A DNA stretch of 64,000 nucleotides from Pantanalinema rosaneae (GTDB lineage Bacteria; Cyanobacteriota; Cyanobacteriia; Leptolyngbyales; Leptolyngbyaceae), in NCBI RefSeq assembly GCF_050753385.1, contig NZ_JBLZFZ010000025.1:1-64000 (forward strand), in the 5' to 3' direction. This document shows positions 15,723 to 25,225 of the stretch, in pieces. The notes beneath the pieces are model-generated. The model was given only the letters and a program-made list of their open reading frames with translations, was not told where the DNA came from and did not search any database. Both the position numbers and the translations under genes were made by a program. Within the stretch, counting starts at the first letter, position 1; every line of letters begins with the position of its first letter.

Positions 15723-18149
15723 ATGCCCAGCACTCAACCATTTGCTTTTACTCGCCTATTGCCAGTCACCAGCTTTGAGACATTACGCCGGGTAATGCAG
15801 GGGGTTGTGCGGTTACCGGCAGCCGATGTGTTGGTGATGACGGAAACCGGATTAGCTCCATCAACCACCTGGTTAGCCCGACAAGGAATCCGGCAATTTG
15901 TGCTGGTTGTGTCTAAATCATTTAGCGGGCTACTTTTGGGCAAGTCCCCGATCGGGCAGCCAACGACCCCGAACCGATTACCCGTACCCCAGGACAATGG
16001 GAATTCGTCCTCGCCAATGTATCTGGTGGAGTTGTGGTTTGATGCCGATGCGATCGCGGGCTTTTTAACCGAACTCAGCCAGCAATTAAATCACGATCCA
16101 GGGATGCTGGCTCACCTGCAACAGGTTTCCACCCAAATTCAGCCCAATGATCCAACCTTGCAAAGCCAATTTACCTTGCAACTGGTTGAGGCAATGTCTA
16201 CCCATCTCAACCACCATCCCACCTGTGATTTGTCGGTAGATGGCCGTACAGCGGAAAAGTTGCGCCAACAGGTGGAACAGGAACGATTACTGAATCAGGT
16301 CGCCAGCCAAATTCGCAAAAGTTTAGAGCTGCCAGTAATTCTGGAAACGGCGGTGCAGCAATTACGATGCTTTCTTCATGCCGATCGAGTGGTGATCTAT
16401 CAGTTTCCCGCCCAGTTGCCATCTGCCTCAGATGCGTTGTCGGAGTGGCAAAAGCCTGGAGCCGACGCGGAACCCGTAAACTCATTGCTACCGGCGAGTG
16501 GGCGCATTACCCATGAGTCGAAGGCGCATGACCAGATTCCTTCGGTACTGAATCAGATGGCGGGAGAACGCTGTTTTATTGAACTCTCTGCTTGCCGGGA
16601 GAAGTATCGTAAAGGTTCAATTCAAGCCGTTGAGGACATTACAACGACCTACGCTGAGGCTCCTTGCTTAATTGAATTGCTGCAACGGGCAAAGGTGAGG
16701 GCAAAACTTGTCGTGCCGATCGTGGTACAGAAACAACTGTGGGGCTTATTAATTGCTCATCAATGTTCCGGGACGCGCCAGTGGCAGGAGAGCGAAAAGA
16801 CCTTTTTACTGAATATTGCCGAACACCTGGCGATCGCGATTCAGCAAACGCAACTCTATGCCCAACTGCAACAACAGGCGGAAACTCTCTCTCAGCATGT
16901 AGTAGAACGGACTCGGGATTTACACGATGCCTTGAATGCTGCCCAGTCCGCTAACCTGGCTAAGACAGAGTTTTTATCCGCCATTAGTCATGAATTGCGG
17001 ACTCCGTTAACCTGCATCATTGGCATGGCGGCGACCTTACTCCGCTTACCACCGGGGGCAGAAGGACAGCGATTTATTTCCCTGGAAAAGCAACAAGATT
17101 ATTTGAGAACGATTCAGAAAAGTGGCGAACATTTACTCGAACTGATTAATGACATCCTCGATTTGTCGCAGGTGGAGTCGGGGCGTACTATTCTGGATAT
17201 TCAACTATTTTCGTTATCTCAAACTGCCAATGAATGCTTCCGCATGTTGAAAGATAAGGCAGATAAGGCTGGAGTCAAACTCGAACTTCAGCTAAAGCTC
17301 AAACCCGCCTCGGAAGCAGGATTATTACCCAGATTGGATCAATTTGCGGCAGACCCTCGACGAGTCCGCCAAATTCTATTGAACTTGCTGAGTAATGCCA
17401 TTAAATTCACGCCCTCCGGTGGGCAGGTGACGTTGCAGATCTGGCGAGAGCAAAACCATGCCATTTTTCAAGTCGAAGATACCGGGATTGGCATTTCAGA
17501 AGATCAGCTCCCGTTACTATTCAAAAAGTTTCAGCAATTAGATGGTTCCTATCATCGGCGGTATGAAGGAACGGGATTGGGATTAGCCCTGACCAAGCAA
17601 TTAGTAGAGCTACATGGCGGCTGGATCGAAGTCGAGTCTACGCTGAATCTGGGATCTACGTTTACCGTTTGGCTACCGAATCAGCCGCTAGATCGGCTCG
17701 AAACGCTGCCTACACTGAATCTCCGGGGCGATTTGGCTCCGATCGTGCCGGGACGGGTGGTGTTGATCCATAGTCAGGAGGAAGCGGCAACATTAATCTG
17801 CAATCTGTTGACGACGGCTGGCTATCAGGTTGTGTGGATTATGGATGGTACAACGGCGATTCGCCAGCTAGAGATCCTGAAACCGATCGTGGTGGTATTA
17901 GAAATCCAGGTGGCAGGGGCAAGTAGTGACGAAGTTTTGCAGCACCTCCGGCAGCATAACAGCACTCAGACAGCTAAGGTTTTAGTGTTACTGAATGGCA
18001 AAGCTGCCCTGCATGGTGACTATTGGTTGGCTGAGGGAGCAGATGATTACTTGGCAGAACCGATCGCCCACCCAGAAGCCTTGCTCGATAAAGTGACAGC
18101 ATTAGCCATTACCTCGGATGCGGCGACCATGCCAGATATGCCGCCATAA
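15723..18149 (+). CDS. GAF hybrid histidine kinase, possible cyanobacteriochrome, with degenerate receiver
   Basis: This is an 808-residue soluble sensor. An unrecognised N-terminal region (about 1-185) is followed by a coiled linker and a GAF domain (about 195-375). The GAF resembles cyanobacteriochrome GAFs: ERCF (Cys284) sits where DXCF is expected, and APCLIELL (Cys315) where the bilin Cys-His is expected. It continues to VRAKLVVPI and LWGLLIAHQC. A HisKA domain has His423 (SHELRTPL), and HATPase boxes are present (NAIKFT, DTGIGIS, GTGLGLAL). The C-terminal receiver-like domain has Glu for the phospho-acceptor Asp (VVLEIQVAG) and Glu for the invariant Lys (LAEPI), so it is probably not phosphorylated. 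The signal could be light, but His after Cys315 is missing. Confidence 0.85.
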   Translation: MPSTQPFAFTRLLPVTSFETLRRVMQGVVRLPAADVLVMTETGLAPSTTWLARQGIRQFVLVVSKSFSGLLLGKSPIGQPTTPNRLPVPQDNGNSSSPMYLVELWFDADAIAGFLTELSQQLNHDPGMLAHLQQVSTQIQPNDPTLQSQFTLQLVEAMSTHLNHHPTCDLSVDGRTAEKLRQQVEQERLLNQVASQIRKSLELPVILETAVQQLRCFLHADRVVIYQFPAQLPSASDALSEWQKPGADAEPVNSLLPASGRITHESKAHDQIPSVLNQMAGERCFIELSACREKYRKGSIQAVEDITTTYAEAPCLIELLQRAKVRAKLVVPIVVQKQLWGLLIAHQCSGTRQWQESEKTFLLNIAEHLAIAIQQTQLYAQLQQQAETLSQHVVERTRDLHDALNAAQSANLAKTEFLSAISHELRTPLTCIIGMAATLLRLPPGAEGQRFISLEKQQDYLRTIQKSGEHLLELINDILDLSQVESGRTILDIQLFSLSQTANECFRMLKDKADKAGVKLELQLKLKPASEAGLLPRLDQFAADPRRVRQILLNLLSNAIKFTPSGGQVTLQIWREQNHAIFQVEDTGIGISEDQLPLLFKKFQQLDGSYHRRYEGTGLGLALTKQLVELHGGWIEVESTLNLGSTFTVWLPNQPLDRLETLPTLNLRGDLAPIVPGRVVLIHSQEEAATLICNLLTTAGYQVVWIMDGTTAIRQLEILKPIVVVLEIQVAGASSDEVLQHLRQHNSTQTAKVLVLLNGKAALHGDYWLAEGADDYLAEPIAHPEALLDKVTALAITSDAATMPDMPP

Positions 18150-18162
18150 TGTCTGGAGATGA

Positions 18163-19131
18163 TCAAGCTGGTTGCAGGCTGTGTACCAGTTCCTTTAGGG
18201 TTGCCTCGGGCGATCGCGGCTGCCAGCCAAGTTCCCGTTGGGCTTTGGTACTATCGACCCGCACACAGCGATCATAAAGATAATGCACCCGTTCGCGGCT
18301 GAGTGGGGGTTGCCAGGAGAACAGGCGACCGATCGGGTCAAGCAGATTGCCCACAAATCGCACTACGGCTTCCGGTGCTTCGGCGGGAACTGGGATGCCC
18401 GTTTCTCGACTGAGCACCTCAAACATGTCGTGGGTACTCAGATCGCCAGCCGAAATGATGTAATAGTCCCCGGATTTGCCCTTGTCCATTGCCAGCAGCA
18501 TCGCCGTGACTAAATCATCTACATGCACAATGCCGGTAATTCTGCCGCCCCCTGCCCAGAACTTCAACCGACCTTTGAGGAACTGCTTCAGGACGGGGAC
18601 AAAGTGGGGGTCATCAGCCCCAAAGATGCCAGAGGGCATGACGCTAACGGCAAAATGTCCGTTTGCCGCATAGCGATCGACCAGTTGTTGGGCTTCGTAC
18701 TTGGTGCGATCGTAGGCAGAGGAAAAATCCGCTTGTTGGCGCTGGAAGGTTTCGTCAATCACCCGCCCCTGGGTATCCCCAAAAATCCCGATCGTGCTGC
18801 AATAAACCAGCTTTGGCAGATTCACGGTTTCAGCAACCTCTACCACCGCCCGAGTGCCATCGACATTCACCCGCGCCATTTCGGTGGCATTAACAATCCC
18901 CAGTTCGACATAGGCGGCGGTATGGAATACCACATCCACATCGGTCATTGCCGTTTTTAAGGCAGCGCGATCGGTAATATCACCATAGACTAACTGTATT
19001 TGACAGTTGGCTAACCGGGAGCGATCGCTCGACTGCCGCACTAATCCCACCACCTGATCTCCCCGTTGATTCAGGGCTTTCACGATGTGAGATCCTGTAA
19101 AGCCGTTGGCTCCAGTCACTAATGCTTTCAC
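18163..19131 (-). CDS. NAD(P)-dependent epimerase/dehydratase-type SDR
   Basis: This is a 322-residue extended short-chain dehydrogenase. The Rossmann motif TGANGFTGSH is at residues 7-16, and the catalytic YDRTK pair lies near 143. A Thr/Ser (YCSTIGIFG) completes the triad. It resembles dihydroflavonol reductase/HpnA-like enzymes that act on hydroxy-ketones or nucleotide sugars. Its start overlaps the stop of the upstream acetyltransferase-like gene by 4 bp, so the two probably work in one pathway, perhaps lipid or sugar modification. Confidence 0.87.
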   Translation of the reverse strand: MKALVTGANGFTGSHIVKALNQRGDQVVGLVRQSSDRSRLANCQIQLVYGDITDRAALKTAMTDVDVVFHTAAYVELGIVNATEMARVNVDGTRAVVEVAETVNLPKLVYCSTIGIFGDTQGRVIDETFQRQQADFSSAYDRTKYEAQQLVDRYAANGHFAVSVMPSGIFGADDPHFVPVLKQFLKGRLKFWAGGGRITGIVHVDDLVTAMLLAMDKGKSGDYYIISAGDLSTHDMFEVLSRETGIPVPAEAPEAVVRFVGNLLDPIGRLFSWQPPLSRERVHYLYDRCVRVDSTKAQRELGWQPRSPEATLKELVHSLQPA

Positions 19132-20309
19132 GCGCTGCCTAACTCCTTCTGATAAATCCGATAGGTTTTGTAGATTGTGCCGCCGGAGGCTTCGATCACT
19201 TTGCGAGAGGGCATGTTGTCTTCATAGACCCAGGATAGTTCGGCTCGCTGATATCCCAATTGGATGCCGCCTTGCATCCCCAGATAGATCAGCGCTAGAG
19301 CTACCATCTGACGGCGATATTCGGGTAAAGCACAGATGGCAATTACTCGGGCTTGATTAATCTGGCGCTTGTACCAGAGGAATTTGAGAATACCCAGCCA
19401 GTTGAGTTTGCCATTCACATACTTTAAGGGAATGCCGTAATCGGGTAAGCACATAAAGAAGCCAATCATTTCACCGTTGTATTCCGCGATCGGAAACAGT
19501 TTGGCATCAACCAGGCTTTGCAAATCCTTGGCTTCGTCTAGAAAGTCTTCCTGACTCCGGGGTGTGGAACTCCAATTATTGGCAAAGGCTTTGGTGAACA
19601 GGTGATATAGGTCGATACAATCCTGCTGGAACCCTTCCCCTTTGGTGCGGAAGGGACGAAAGGTGATGCCAGATTTACAGGCGACCTGGTATGCTTTCTC
19701 AAACTTGGGAGATAAGGGTTTATCCAGCCGGAAATCGTAGGCGTAGGCATCCTTAGCTTTCTGCCAACCCGCTTGCTCCATGAATGTTGGGTAGTATGCC
19801 GGATTGTAGGGCATCATGAAGGCAGGTGGGGAATCGAAGCCGTCTACCAGCAAGAGGCAGCTATTGTGGGTCGAGAGATTAATCGGACCCCGCACTTTGG
19901 TCATGCCCTGTTCTCGCAACCATTGTTCGGCGGCATTGAACAAGGCTTGAGCAACCGCGAAGTCATTCACACACTCAAAAAAGCCAAATAGTCCAATCTT
20001 TTCGCCTTCCCGATCGATCAAGCGTTGATTGACGGCAGCAACAATGCGACCAATCGGAGTCGGACGATCGCTGCCTTTTGATTTCACCGCCAGAAATTGC
20101 TGCAATTTGCCATACTGGAAAAATGGATTTGTGGGGGCAAGCTGTTTGGCAACACTGCTTCTCAGCGGCGGCACCCAATGGGGATCATTGGCATACACGA
20201 TCGCAGGCACATCCAGAAATAATTCCTGTTCGGCAGGGGTAGTCACAGTCAGAATCTGAATATCCGAACCAGATTGGGCTGAGGAAGTGGTGTCAACTGA
20301 TGAACTCAT
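19128..20309 (-). CDS. GNAT-like N-acyltransferase
   Basis: This is a 393-residue protein that starts MSSSVDTTSSAQSG. I preferred the ATG at 20309 because longer frames run into the opposing gene. The N-terminal region (VYANDPHWVPPLRSS and FLAVKSKGSDRPTPIGRIVA) and the C-terminal RVIAICALPEYRRQMVALALIYL block are typical of the large GNAT-like proteins seen beside SDR or sphingolipid-type genes. The ICALPEYRRQMVA segment would be the CoA loop, though degenerate. It overlaps the SDR gene (ATGA), which implies coupling. The substrate is unknown. Confidence 0.72.
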   Translation of the reverse strand: MSSSVDTTSSAQSGSDIQILTVTTPAEQELFLDVPAIVYANDPHWVPPLRSSVAKQLAPTNPFFQYGKLQQFLAVKSKGSDRPTPIGRIVAAVNQRLIDREGEKIGLFGFFECVNDFAVAQALFNAAEQWLREQGMTKVRGPINLSTHNSCLLLVDGFDSPPAFMMPYNPAYYPTFMEQAGWQKAKDAYAYDFRLDKPLSPKFEKAYQVACKSGITFRPFRTKGEGFQQDCIDLYHLFTKAFANNWSSTPRSQEDFLDEAKDLQSLVDAKLFPIAEYNGEMIGFFMCLPDYGIPLKYVNGKLNWLGILKFLWYKRQINQARVIAICALPEYRRQMVALALIYLGMQGGIQLGYQRAELSWVYEDNMPSRKVIEASGGTIYKTYRIYQKELGSA

Positions 20310-20482
20310 TGCTATTCCTGCTAACGAGTGGGCAACAAGGCAGACCGAATCATGGTGACTATACCATCCGGAGTGTTGACCGTCGATTGCAGGAATGGGT
20401 TTCCGTCCTCCCCATTGATCAGAGGCTCGATGGCATAATGGCAGTGCAGGCACACTCCCGCAAGCATCGGATAAGAACTGGC

Positions 20483-20833
20483 ATGACAACAGATTTAACG
20501 GATCCTAACGAGCCAATTTTAGTGGAATTTACCCTGTCCCCAGGACTACAACCGGGCATGGAAGACGTAGGGATTCAGTTGCCTTCACCGACTGCCCTGG
20601 CAGAGCGATCGACGCAGGCGATTAATAGTGCGATGGGGACGATGCGGAGTATGGCAAATCGGGTTGTTAAAACCATGCAATCGCTGCCAGTTGCGGAACG
20701 TCCGGCTCAGGTAGAGGTGCAGTTTGGCATGAAGCTGACCGCCGAAGGCAATGCGGCGATCGCCAAAGCTGGAGCCGAGTCTACGATTACCGTAAAACTT
20801 GTTTGGGATTGTCGAACCGCAACTTCGCAATGA
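20483..20833 (+). CDS. Trypco1 (CU044_2847-type) trypsin-associated protein
   Basis: This is a 116-residue protein starting at the ATG at 20483. The pattern matches the trypsin-co-occurring domain 1 family: EPILVEFTLSP at the start, a central helix (STQAINSAMGTMRSMANRVV), and a VEVQFGMKLTAEGNAAIAKAG-type ending with ITVKLVWD. The family is found next to trypsin-like proteases and NTPases in predicted conflict systems, where it probably adapts or gates the protease. Its stop overlaps the protease start (ATGA). ATGs further upstream would overlap the divergent gene. Confidence 0.83.
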   Translation: MTTDLTDPNEPILVEFTLSPGLQPGMEDVGIQLPSPTALAERSTQAINSAMGTMRSMANRVVKTMQSLPVAERPAQVEVQFGMKLTAEGNAAIAKAGAESTITVKLVWDCRTATSQ

Positions 20834-21540
20834 TAGCTGCTCCATCCCCGCGCTTAACTGAACTGCAACGGTTAATTGATTTCTCGATCCAAATTCGCCA
20901 TCGGACGACCAATGAAGTCGTAGGGACGGGAATTGTGGTATCAGAGATCGGCGAAATTTTGACCTGTCGCCATGTAGTTACCTTAGCGGGGATTGATCCG
21001 CTAAACCCGGAGGTGGCAAGGGTGGGGGTGGTATTTCCCAAAACCCGGACTCGATCGGAATACTGCGATCGAGCGGCGGTAGTGAAATTTTTTCCGGATC
21101 ATGACGACGATATTGTGGTGTTACAACTACAGAATCCGCCGGTGTTGGCTGCCCATGAAATTGCCGTTTTAGGGACGATTCAAGACTCGGAAGGCAATCC
21201 CTTTCGCAGCTATGGGTTCCGTCGCTTGGGAGAATCGCCCAGTGGGTATGCGACCGGAGAAATTTTGGGCGAAGTGTTACCGTTTGATGGCAAGCGGCTA
21301 TTGGTGAATCCGGTAGAATTACGATCGAGGGATATTCGTCCTGGAATGAGTGGTGCCGGGGTGCTGGATACCGAACGCAATCTGGTGGTAGGCTTGGTGG
21401 CTCGTCGCTGGAATCCGGGAGAAAGTTCGCTGAACGATAATATTGCCTGGGCGGTTGATCCCCTGGTGTTAGTCGATTTTGAAGATAAATTATTAGACCT
21501 GCTGACGCTTAATGCTGTGCCAGCCCCGGAGACGTTGTAA
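20830..21540 (+). CDS. Trypsin-like serine protease
   Basis: This is a 236-residue cytosolic chymotrypsin-fold protease without a signal peptide. The triad is visible: His48 in ILTCRHVV, Asp in DHDDDIVVLQL (about 92-94) and Ser174 in PGMSGAGV. The lack of a secretion signal and the position between Trypco1 and a STAND NTPase suggest an intracellular effector held inactive until triggered. Its stop and the start of the NTPase overlap by one base (TAATG), a coupling signal. Confidence 0.88.
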   Translation: MIAAPSPRLTELQRLIDFSIQIRHRTTNEVVGTGIVVSEIGEILTCRHVVTLAGIDPLNPEVARVGVVFPKTRTRSEYCDRAAVVKFFPDHDDDIVVLQLQNPPVLAAHEIAVLGTIQDSEGNPFRSYGFRRLGESPSGYATGEILGEVLPFDGKRLLVNPVELRSRDIRPGMSGAGVLDTERNLVVGLVARRWNPGESSLNDNIAWAVDPLVLVDFEDKLLDLLTLNAVPAPETL

Positions 21541-23885
21541 TGGCATTCGTAATTCATCGTCACTCTAAACCCCCTGAGCCTGGGCCTCAACCGGTGACGG
21601 ATTACGAGAAAGCCTGGAATTCTGTCGCGCCTTGCCGATCGCTGGAACTGTCGGGGGCACCAGAGCTATTAGATGAGTGGGTCGGACGACAACGCCTATT
21701 GGCGGCTCTAGATCAGGATTGGGTGGATCCCAAGTGTCAGTTAGTCGGCTTAATTGGCTTTGGCGGACAGGGCAAAACCTCGATCGCCCGTCAGTGGGTC
21801 GATCTACTGCTGAACAATTCTGCCTTGCCCCAGCCTCAAGGCGTGTTCTGGTGGGGCTTTTACGAAAAGCGCAATGTTGATGAGTTCTTTGAAGCGGCGT
21901 TGATCTATCTCAGTGGTGGGCACGACATCTTAGCCGAACTGCCATCCTCCTATGCCAAAGCCAACTTTTTAGCGGCAATGCTGCAAACCGGACGCTATCT
22001 GTTTATTTTAGATGGCTTGGAAGTATTGCAACATCAACACGGCGATGAGTACGGACTGCTGACCAATACCGACTTAATGGAATTTCTTAACTTCTTTGCC
22101 GCGATCGACCATGAATCTTTTTGTCTGATTACCAGTCGCGCCCCGGTATATGACCTGATTCACTTTGTCTCCTACCTGCATCAGGATGTCAACCGCCTGA
22201 GTCAGCAGGACGGGCATCTGTTACTGGAAAACGTGGGCGTATGGGGGCAGGAGGAGCAGATTGATCGCGTCGTGGAGCAGTGGGATGGTCATGCCCTCAC
22301 CCTCAGCCTGTTAGGTTCCTATTTAGTGCGGTTGCACCACGGCAATGTAGCGGAAATGCCACCCGATCTGACTCCGACGGTTGATGAACCCCGGTACGAT
22401 CGGGTCAAGCGCCTGTTACGCCGTTATGATGAACACTTGACGGCATTGGAGCGGGAGTTTTTACAGACCTTTAGTGCCTTTCGGGTTCCTGTACCTGAAG
22501 CGGCATTGTATCCGGTGTTCCGGCATGGCAACCCTGCGATCGCGCCGCTCAAATTGGTGGAACAACTGGCGGATTACCGGATGTTACGCCGTCTGCCGCA
22601 GCAAAATACCTATACGATTCATCCGTTGATTCGCGATCACTATTGGTCGCGGTTGACCAGTGATCCTCTGCAAGCCAGGGCAGTACATCAACGGATTGCC
22701 GAGTATTACCTGGCGGTGATTCGTCAGATCCCCGAACATCCTACGATCGAGGATTTAGCACCGGCGATCGAAGCCGTCCATCATCTGTGTCAGGCGGGCG
22801 AGTACGATCGGGCATTTCCGATTTTGATGGAACGCTTGTACGATGCCAGACGACGGGTGATTAGCCATGAATTGGGAGCCTACGAAACTGCGTTAATGAC
22901 TCTGTTGGATTTCTTTCCCAATCAGGATAGCCAGCAAGATCCCCAGGTCAGCGATCCCCAGGCGAAACGCTTTATTCTGAATGGCGTGGGCTTCTGTCTG
23001 ATGAATCTAGGGCGCTTACGCGAGGCTGTCCCGTTGTTTCGGCGGTACATTACCCATAGTCTGAAGCAGCGCCTTTGGCAAAGTGCCAGTATTGGCTACC
23101 AAAATCTCACCTGGCTGTATACCTACCTGGGAGAATTAGCCACCAGTTCCCGCACCGCTCAACGGGCATTGAAATATGCGGGGCGATCTGGCAAGCCATC
23201 GGAACAACGGGATGCTCTGGCACTCTGGGCATGGACTGCTCACTTACAGGGGCACCTAGAGGCAGCAACGAGCGGTTTTGAACAATCTATTGCCCTACAG
23301 CAAGCCTTATCTCATCAGCCTTATTTAGAGGGACTACATGGCAGTTGGTACGCGGATCATTTACGTCGGTTAGGGCAATTAGAAGGGGCAGGTCGGGTGA
23401 CGATCGCCAACTTAAAAAACTGGGTCACTCGTCAACGCTGGGTGAAAGATGAGAGCCAATGTTACCGAATATTAGGTGATTTACGATCGGCCGCAGGGTA
23501 TCCCGATCGGGCACGTCGCTTCTATAATCGGGCACTCAAACTGGCTCGAAGAATCTCTAATCGGGCGGTGTTAATTGAGGCTCTCTTAGCTCGGGGACGG
23601 TGGCTGGCACAACAGGGCAATCCGGAGGATGCTCGTAGCGATCTGGAAGAGGCTTTGACCTATGCCGTGTTTGGTGAATATCACTTGTACGAGGCAGATA
23701 TCCGAATTGGGTTAGCCTGGTCACATGTAACGGGCAACAATCTCAATGCCGCTCAAATTGAAGCAGAACGGGCGCAGCAAATGAGTAGGGACATGGGCTA
23801 CTACTGGGGGCAAATGGACGCAGAAACGGTCTTCCAGCAAGTGGCGAACAGCGCATTATCCATACCTCAGGATGGTGGATTTTAA
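21540..23885 (+). CDS. STAND (NB-ARC-like) NTPase with TPR-like repeats
   Basis: This is a 781-residue NLR-like signalling ATPase. The P-loop GFGGQGKTS has Lys79, the Walker B is YLFILDGLEVLQ near residue 160, and the sensor FCLITSRAP lies near 197. A winged-helix part follows (LTALEREFLQTFSAFRVPVPEAAL). From about 400 to the end are TPR-like helical repeats (LGRLREAVPLFRRYI, GYPDRARRFYNRALKLA, DARSDLEEALTYA) that would sense the trigger. With the preceding trypsin and Trypco1 genes it forms a tight operon. By family knowledge this is a predicted NTP-dependent conflict system; the trigger is unknown. Confidence 0.87.
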   Translation: MAFVIHRHSKPPEPGPQPVTDYEKAWNSVAPCRSLELSGAPELLDEWVGRQRLLAALDQDWVDPKCQLVGLIGFGGQGKTSIARQWVDLLLNNSALPQPQGVFWWGFYEKRNVDEFFEAALIYLSGGHDILAELPSSYAKANFLAAMLQTGRYLFILDGLEVLQHQHGDEYGLLTNTDLMEFLNFFAAIDHESFCLITSRAPVYDLIHFVSYLHQDVNRLSQQDGHLLLENVGVWGQEEQIDRVVEQWDGHALTLSLLGSYLVRLHHGNVAEMPPDLTPTVDEPRYDRVKRLLRRYDEHLTALEREFLQTFSAFRVPVPEAALYPVFRHGNPAIAPLKLVEQLADYRMLRRLPQQNTYTIHPLIRDHYWSRLTSDPLQARAVHQRIAEYYLAVIRQIPEHPTIEDLAPAIEAVHHLCQAGEYDRAFPILMERLYDARRRVISHELGAYETALMTLLDFFPNQDSQQDPQVSDPQAKRFILNGVGFCLMNLGRLREAVPLFRRYITHSLKQRLWQSASIGYQNLTWLYTYLGELATSSRTAQRALKYAGRSGKPSEQRDALALWAWTAHLQGHLEAATSGFEQSIALQQALSHQPYLEGLHGSWYADHLRRLGQLEGAGRVTIANLKNWVTRQRWVKDESQCYRILGDLRSAAGYPDRARRFYNRALKLARRISNRAVLIEALLARGRWLAQQGNPEDARSDLEEALTYAVFGEYHLYEADIRIGLAWSHVTGNNLNAAQIEAERAQQMSRDMGYYWGQMDAETVFQQVANSALSIPQDGGF

Positions 23886-23973
23886 AGTCGTGATCCTTGG
23901 GAATGGGAATTAAATTAGTCCAAGATTGGGCAGGGGCGGGTTTTGCCGCCTGCAACGACAGCAACGATTCATC

Positions 23974-25224
23974 TCAGCCGTTGGCGATCGCGGCTAGTAA
24001 TTTACCCTCAACCTCGCGGGGATGAATGAGCCAAACTCGTTGATAGGGTTGGGTCAATGTCCGAACGAGGGGCGATAGCTCACTAATTTCTGTTAATCCA
24101 GTGGGGGTCTGAATCTTGATTCCTCGTTGATACAGCGTGTAGCCTCGACTGAACGATACGCGCAGTCCCGCATAGTAGGTTGCCTGGAAGCCTGCTTGAG
24201 TTAACCAGTGCTGTACTTTCTCCAGCAGTAGCGTTTGTTGGGATTCGCTGAGATGAGAAATGTCGATCGCCTTCAGCAAATCGCGATCGAGATAGCGCCG
24301 ACACAAATCAGCTAAAACCGGATCGTCGCTGTGTTGCCAGCGTTGCAGGTGATAGCTAAACACACCATCATCAGCAGCCAGATAATCGGCTAAGGATAAC
24401 TGATCATGACAGTCTTGCATTAACCAGGCGGTAACGGTGGCATCGGCAAAAAGTTGTCCGGTCGGAAGCTGCTCACGGGCACGAACAAAGGCTTGATCCA
24501 GAATCCAGGTGGCAGCAATATTTTTGGGATGGTTGTAAATCTGGGCATACATGAAGTACCGCACAATCAGGTAGTGCTCGATCGCCGCCATCCCCTTACG
24601 AGCAACGACCAACTGTTGCGACACGGCATCATATCCCAAAGCCAGCAAAATTCGATCGAGGTCAATCCTGCCGTAGGAAGCTCCCGTAAAATAACTATCC
24701 CGCATCAAGTAATCCAGCCGATCGCAGTCTAATTGACTGGAAACGAGTTGCCAGACCAGCGGTACGGGATAGCGTTTCTGGTAGACCTGAATGATGCGTT
24801 CCACCAGATACGGCTCAAAATCAACTAATAGCTGATGGATGGGTTGGGACTCCCGCAGAATTCGTTCTGTCCAATATTCATGCTGGCAACCAAAAATTTC
24901 CTCTGCTGTGTGACTAAAGGAACCATGTCCAATGTCATGCAGCAAGGCAGCACACAACACCACCGGACGATGGGATTTCAGTTGGGGGTAGGACTGGGCA
25001 ATGCGATCGAACGCCCGTCGAGCTACTGCCATCACGCCTAAAGAATGGGTAAAGCGGGATGACTCTGCCCCATGAAATGTCAGACTGGCGGGACCCAGTT
25101 GGCGAATCCGCCGTAACCGTTGAAAGGCTGGGGTATCAATTAACCGAATCAGCAGGGCTTCAACAGGATCACGTCGATTCAGGACGATCGCACCATGCAG
25201 CGGATCGTGGTAAGTCCGTTCCAC
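23974..25224 (-). CDS. HD-domain phosphohydrolase (dGTPase-related)
   Basis: This is a 416-residue HD protein starting with GTG. Metal ligands are seen in FTHSLGV, LLHDIGHGSFSH and later DCDRLDYLMRDS. It belongs to the SAMHD1/dGTPase-related group of HD hydrolases acting on phosphate esters; a nucleotide substrate is likely but not proven. It starts one base after the ctpA stop codon, so it is co-transcribed with the D1 protease gene. Confidence 0.85.
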   Translation of the reverse strand: MERTYHDPLHGAIVLNRRDPVEALLIRLIDTPAFQRLRRIRQLGPASLTFHGAESSRFTHSLGVMAVARRAFDRIAQSYPQLKSHRPVVLCAALLHDIGHGSFSHTAEEIFGCQHEYWTERILRESQPIHQLLVDFEPYLVERIIQVYQKRYPVPLVWQLVSSQLDCDRLDYLMRDSYFTGASYGRIDLDRILLALGYDAVSQQLVVARKGMAAIEHYLIVRYFMYAQIYNHPKNIAATWILDQAFVRAREQLPTGQLFADATVTAWLMQDCHDQLSLADYLAADDGVFSYHLQRWQHSDDPVLADLCRRYLDRDLLKAIDISHLSESQQTLLLEKVQHWLTQAGFQATYYAGLRVSFSRGYTLYQRGIKIQTPTGLTEISELSPLVRTLTQPYQRVWLIHPREVEGKLLAAIANG

Positions 25225-25225
25225 G

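Noticed and set aside
20310..20489. 60-residue N-terminal extension of the acyltransferase-like protein
   Set aside because: It overlaps the opposite-strand region upstream of Trypco1 and has no family similarity; the ATG at 20309 fits better.
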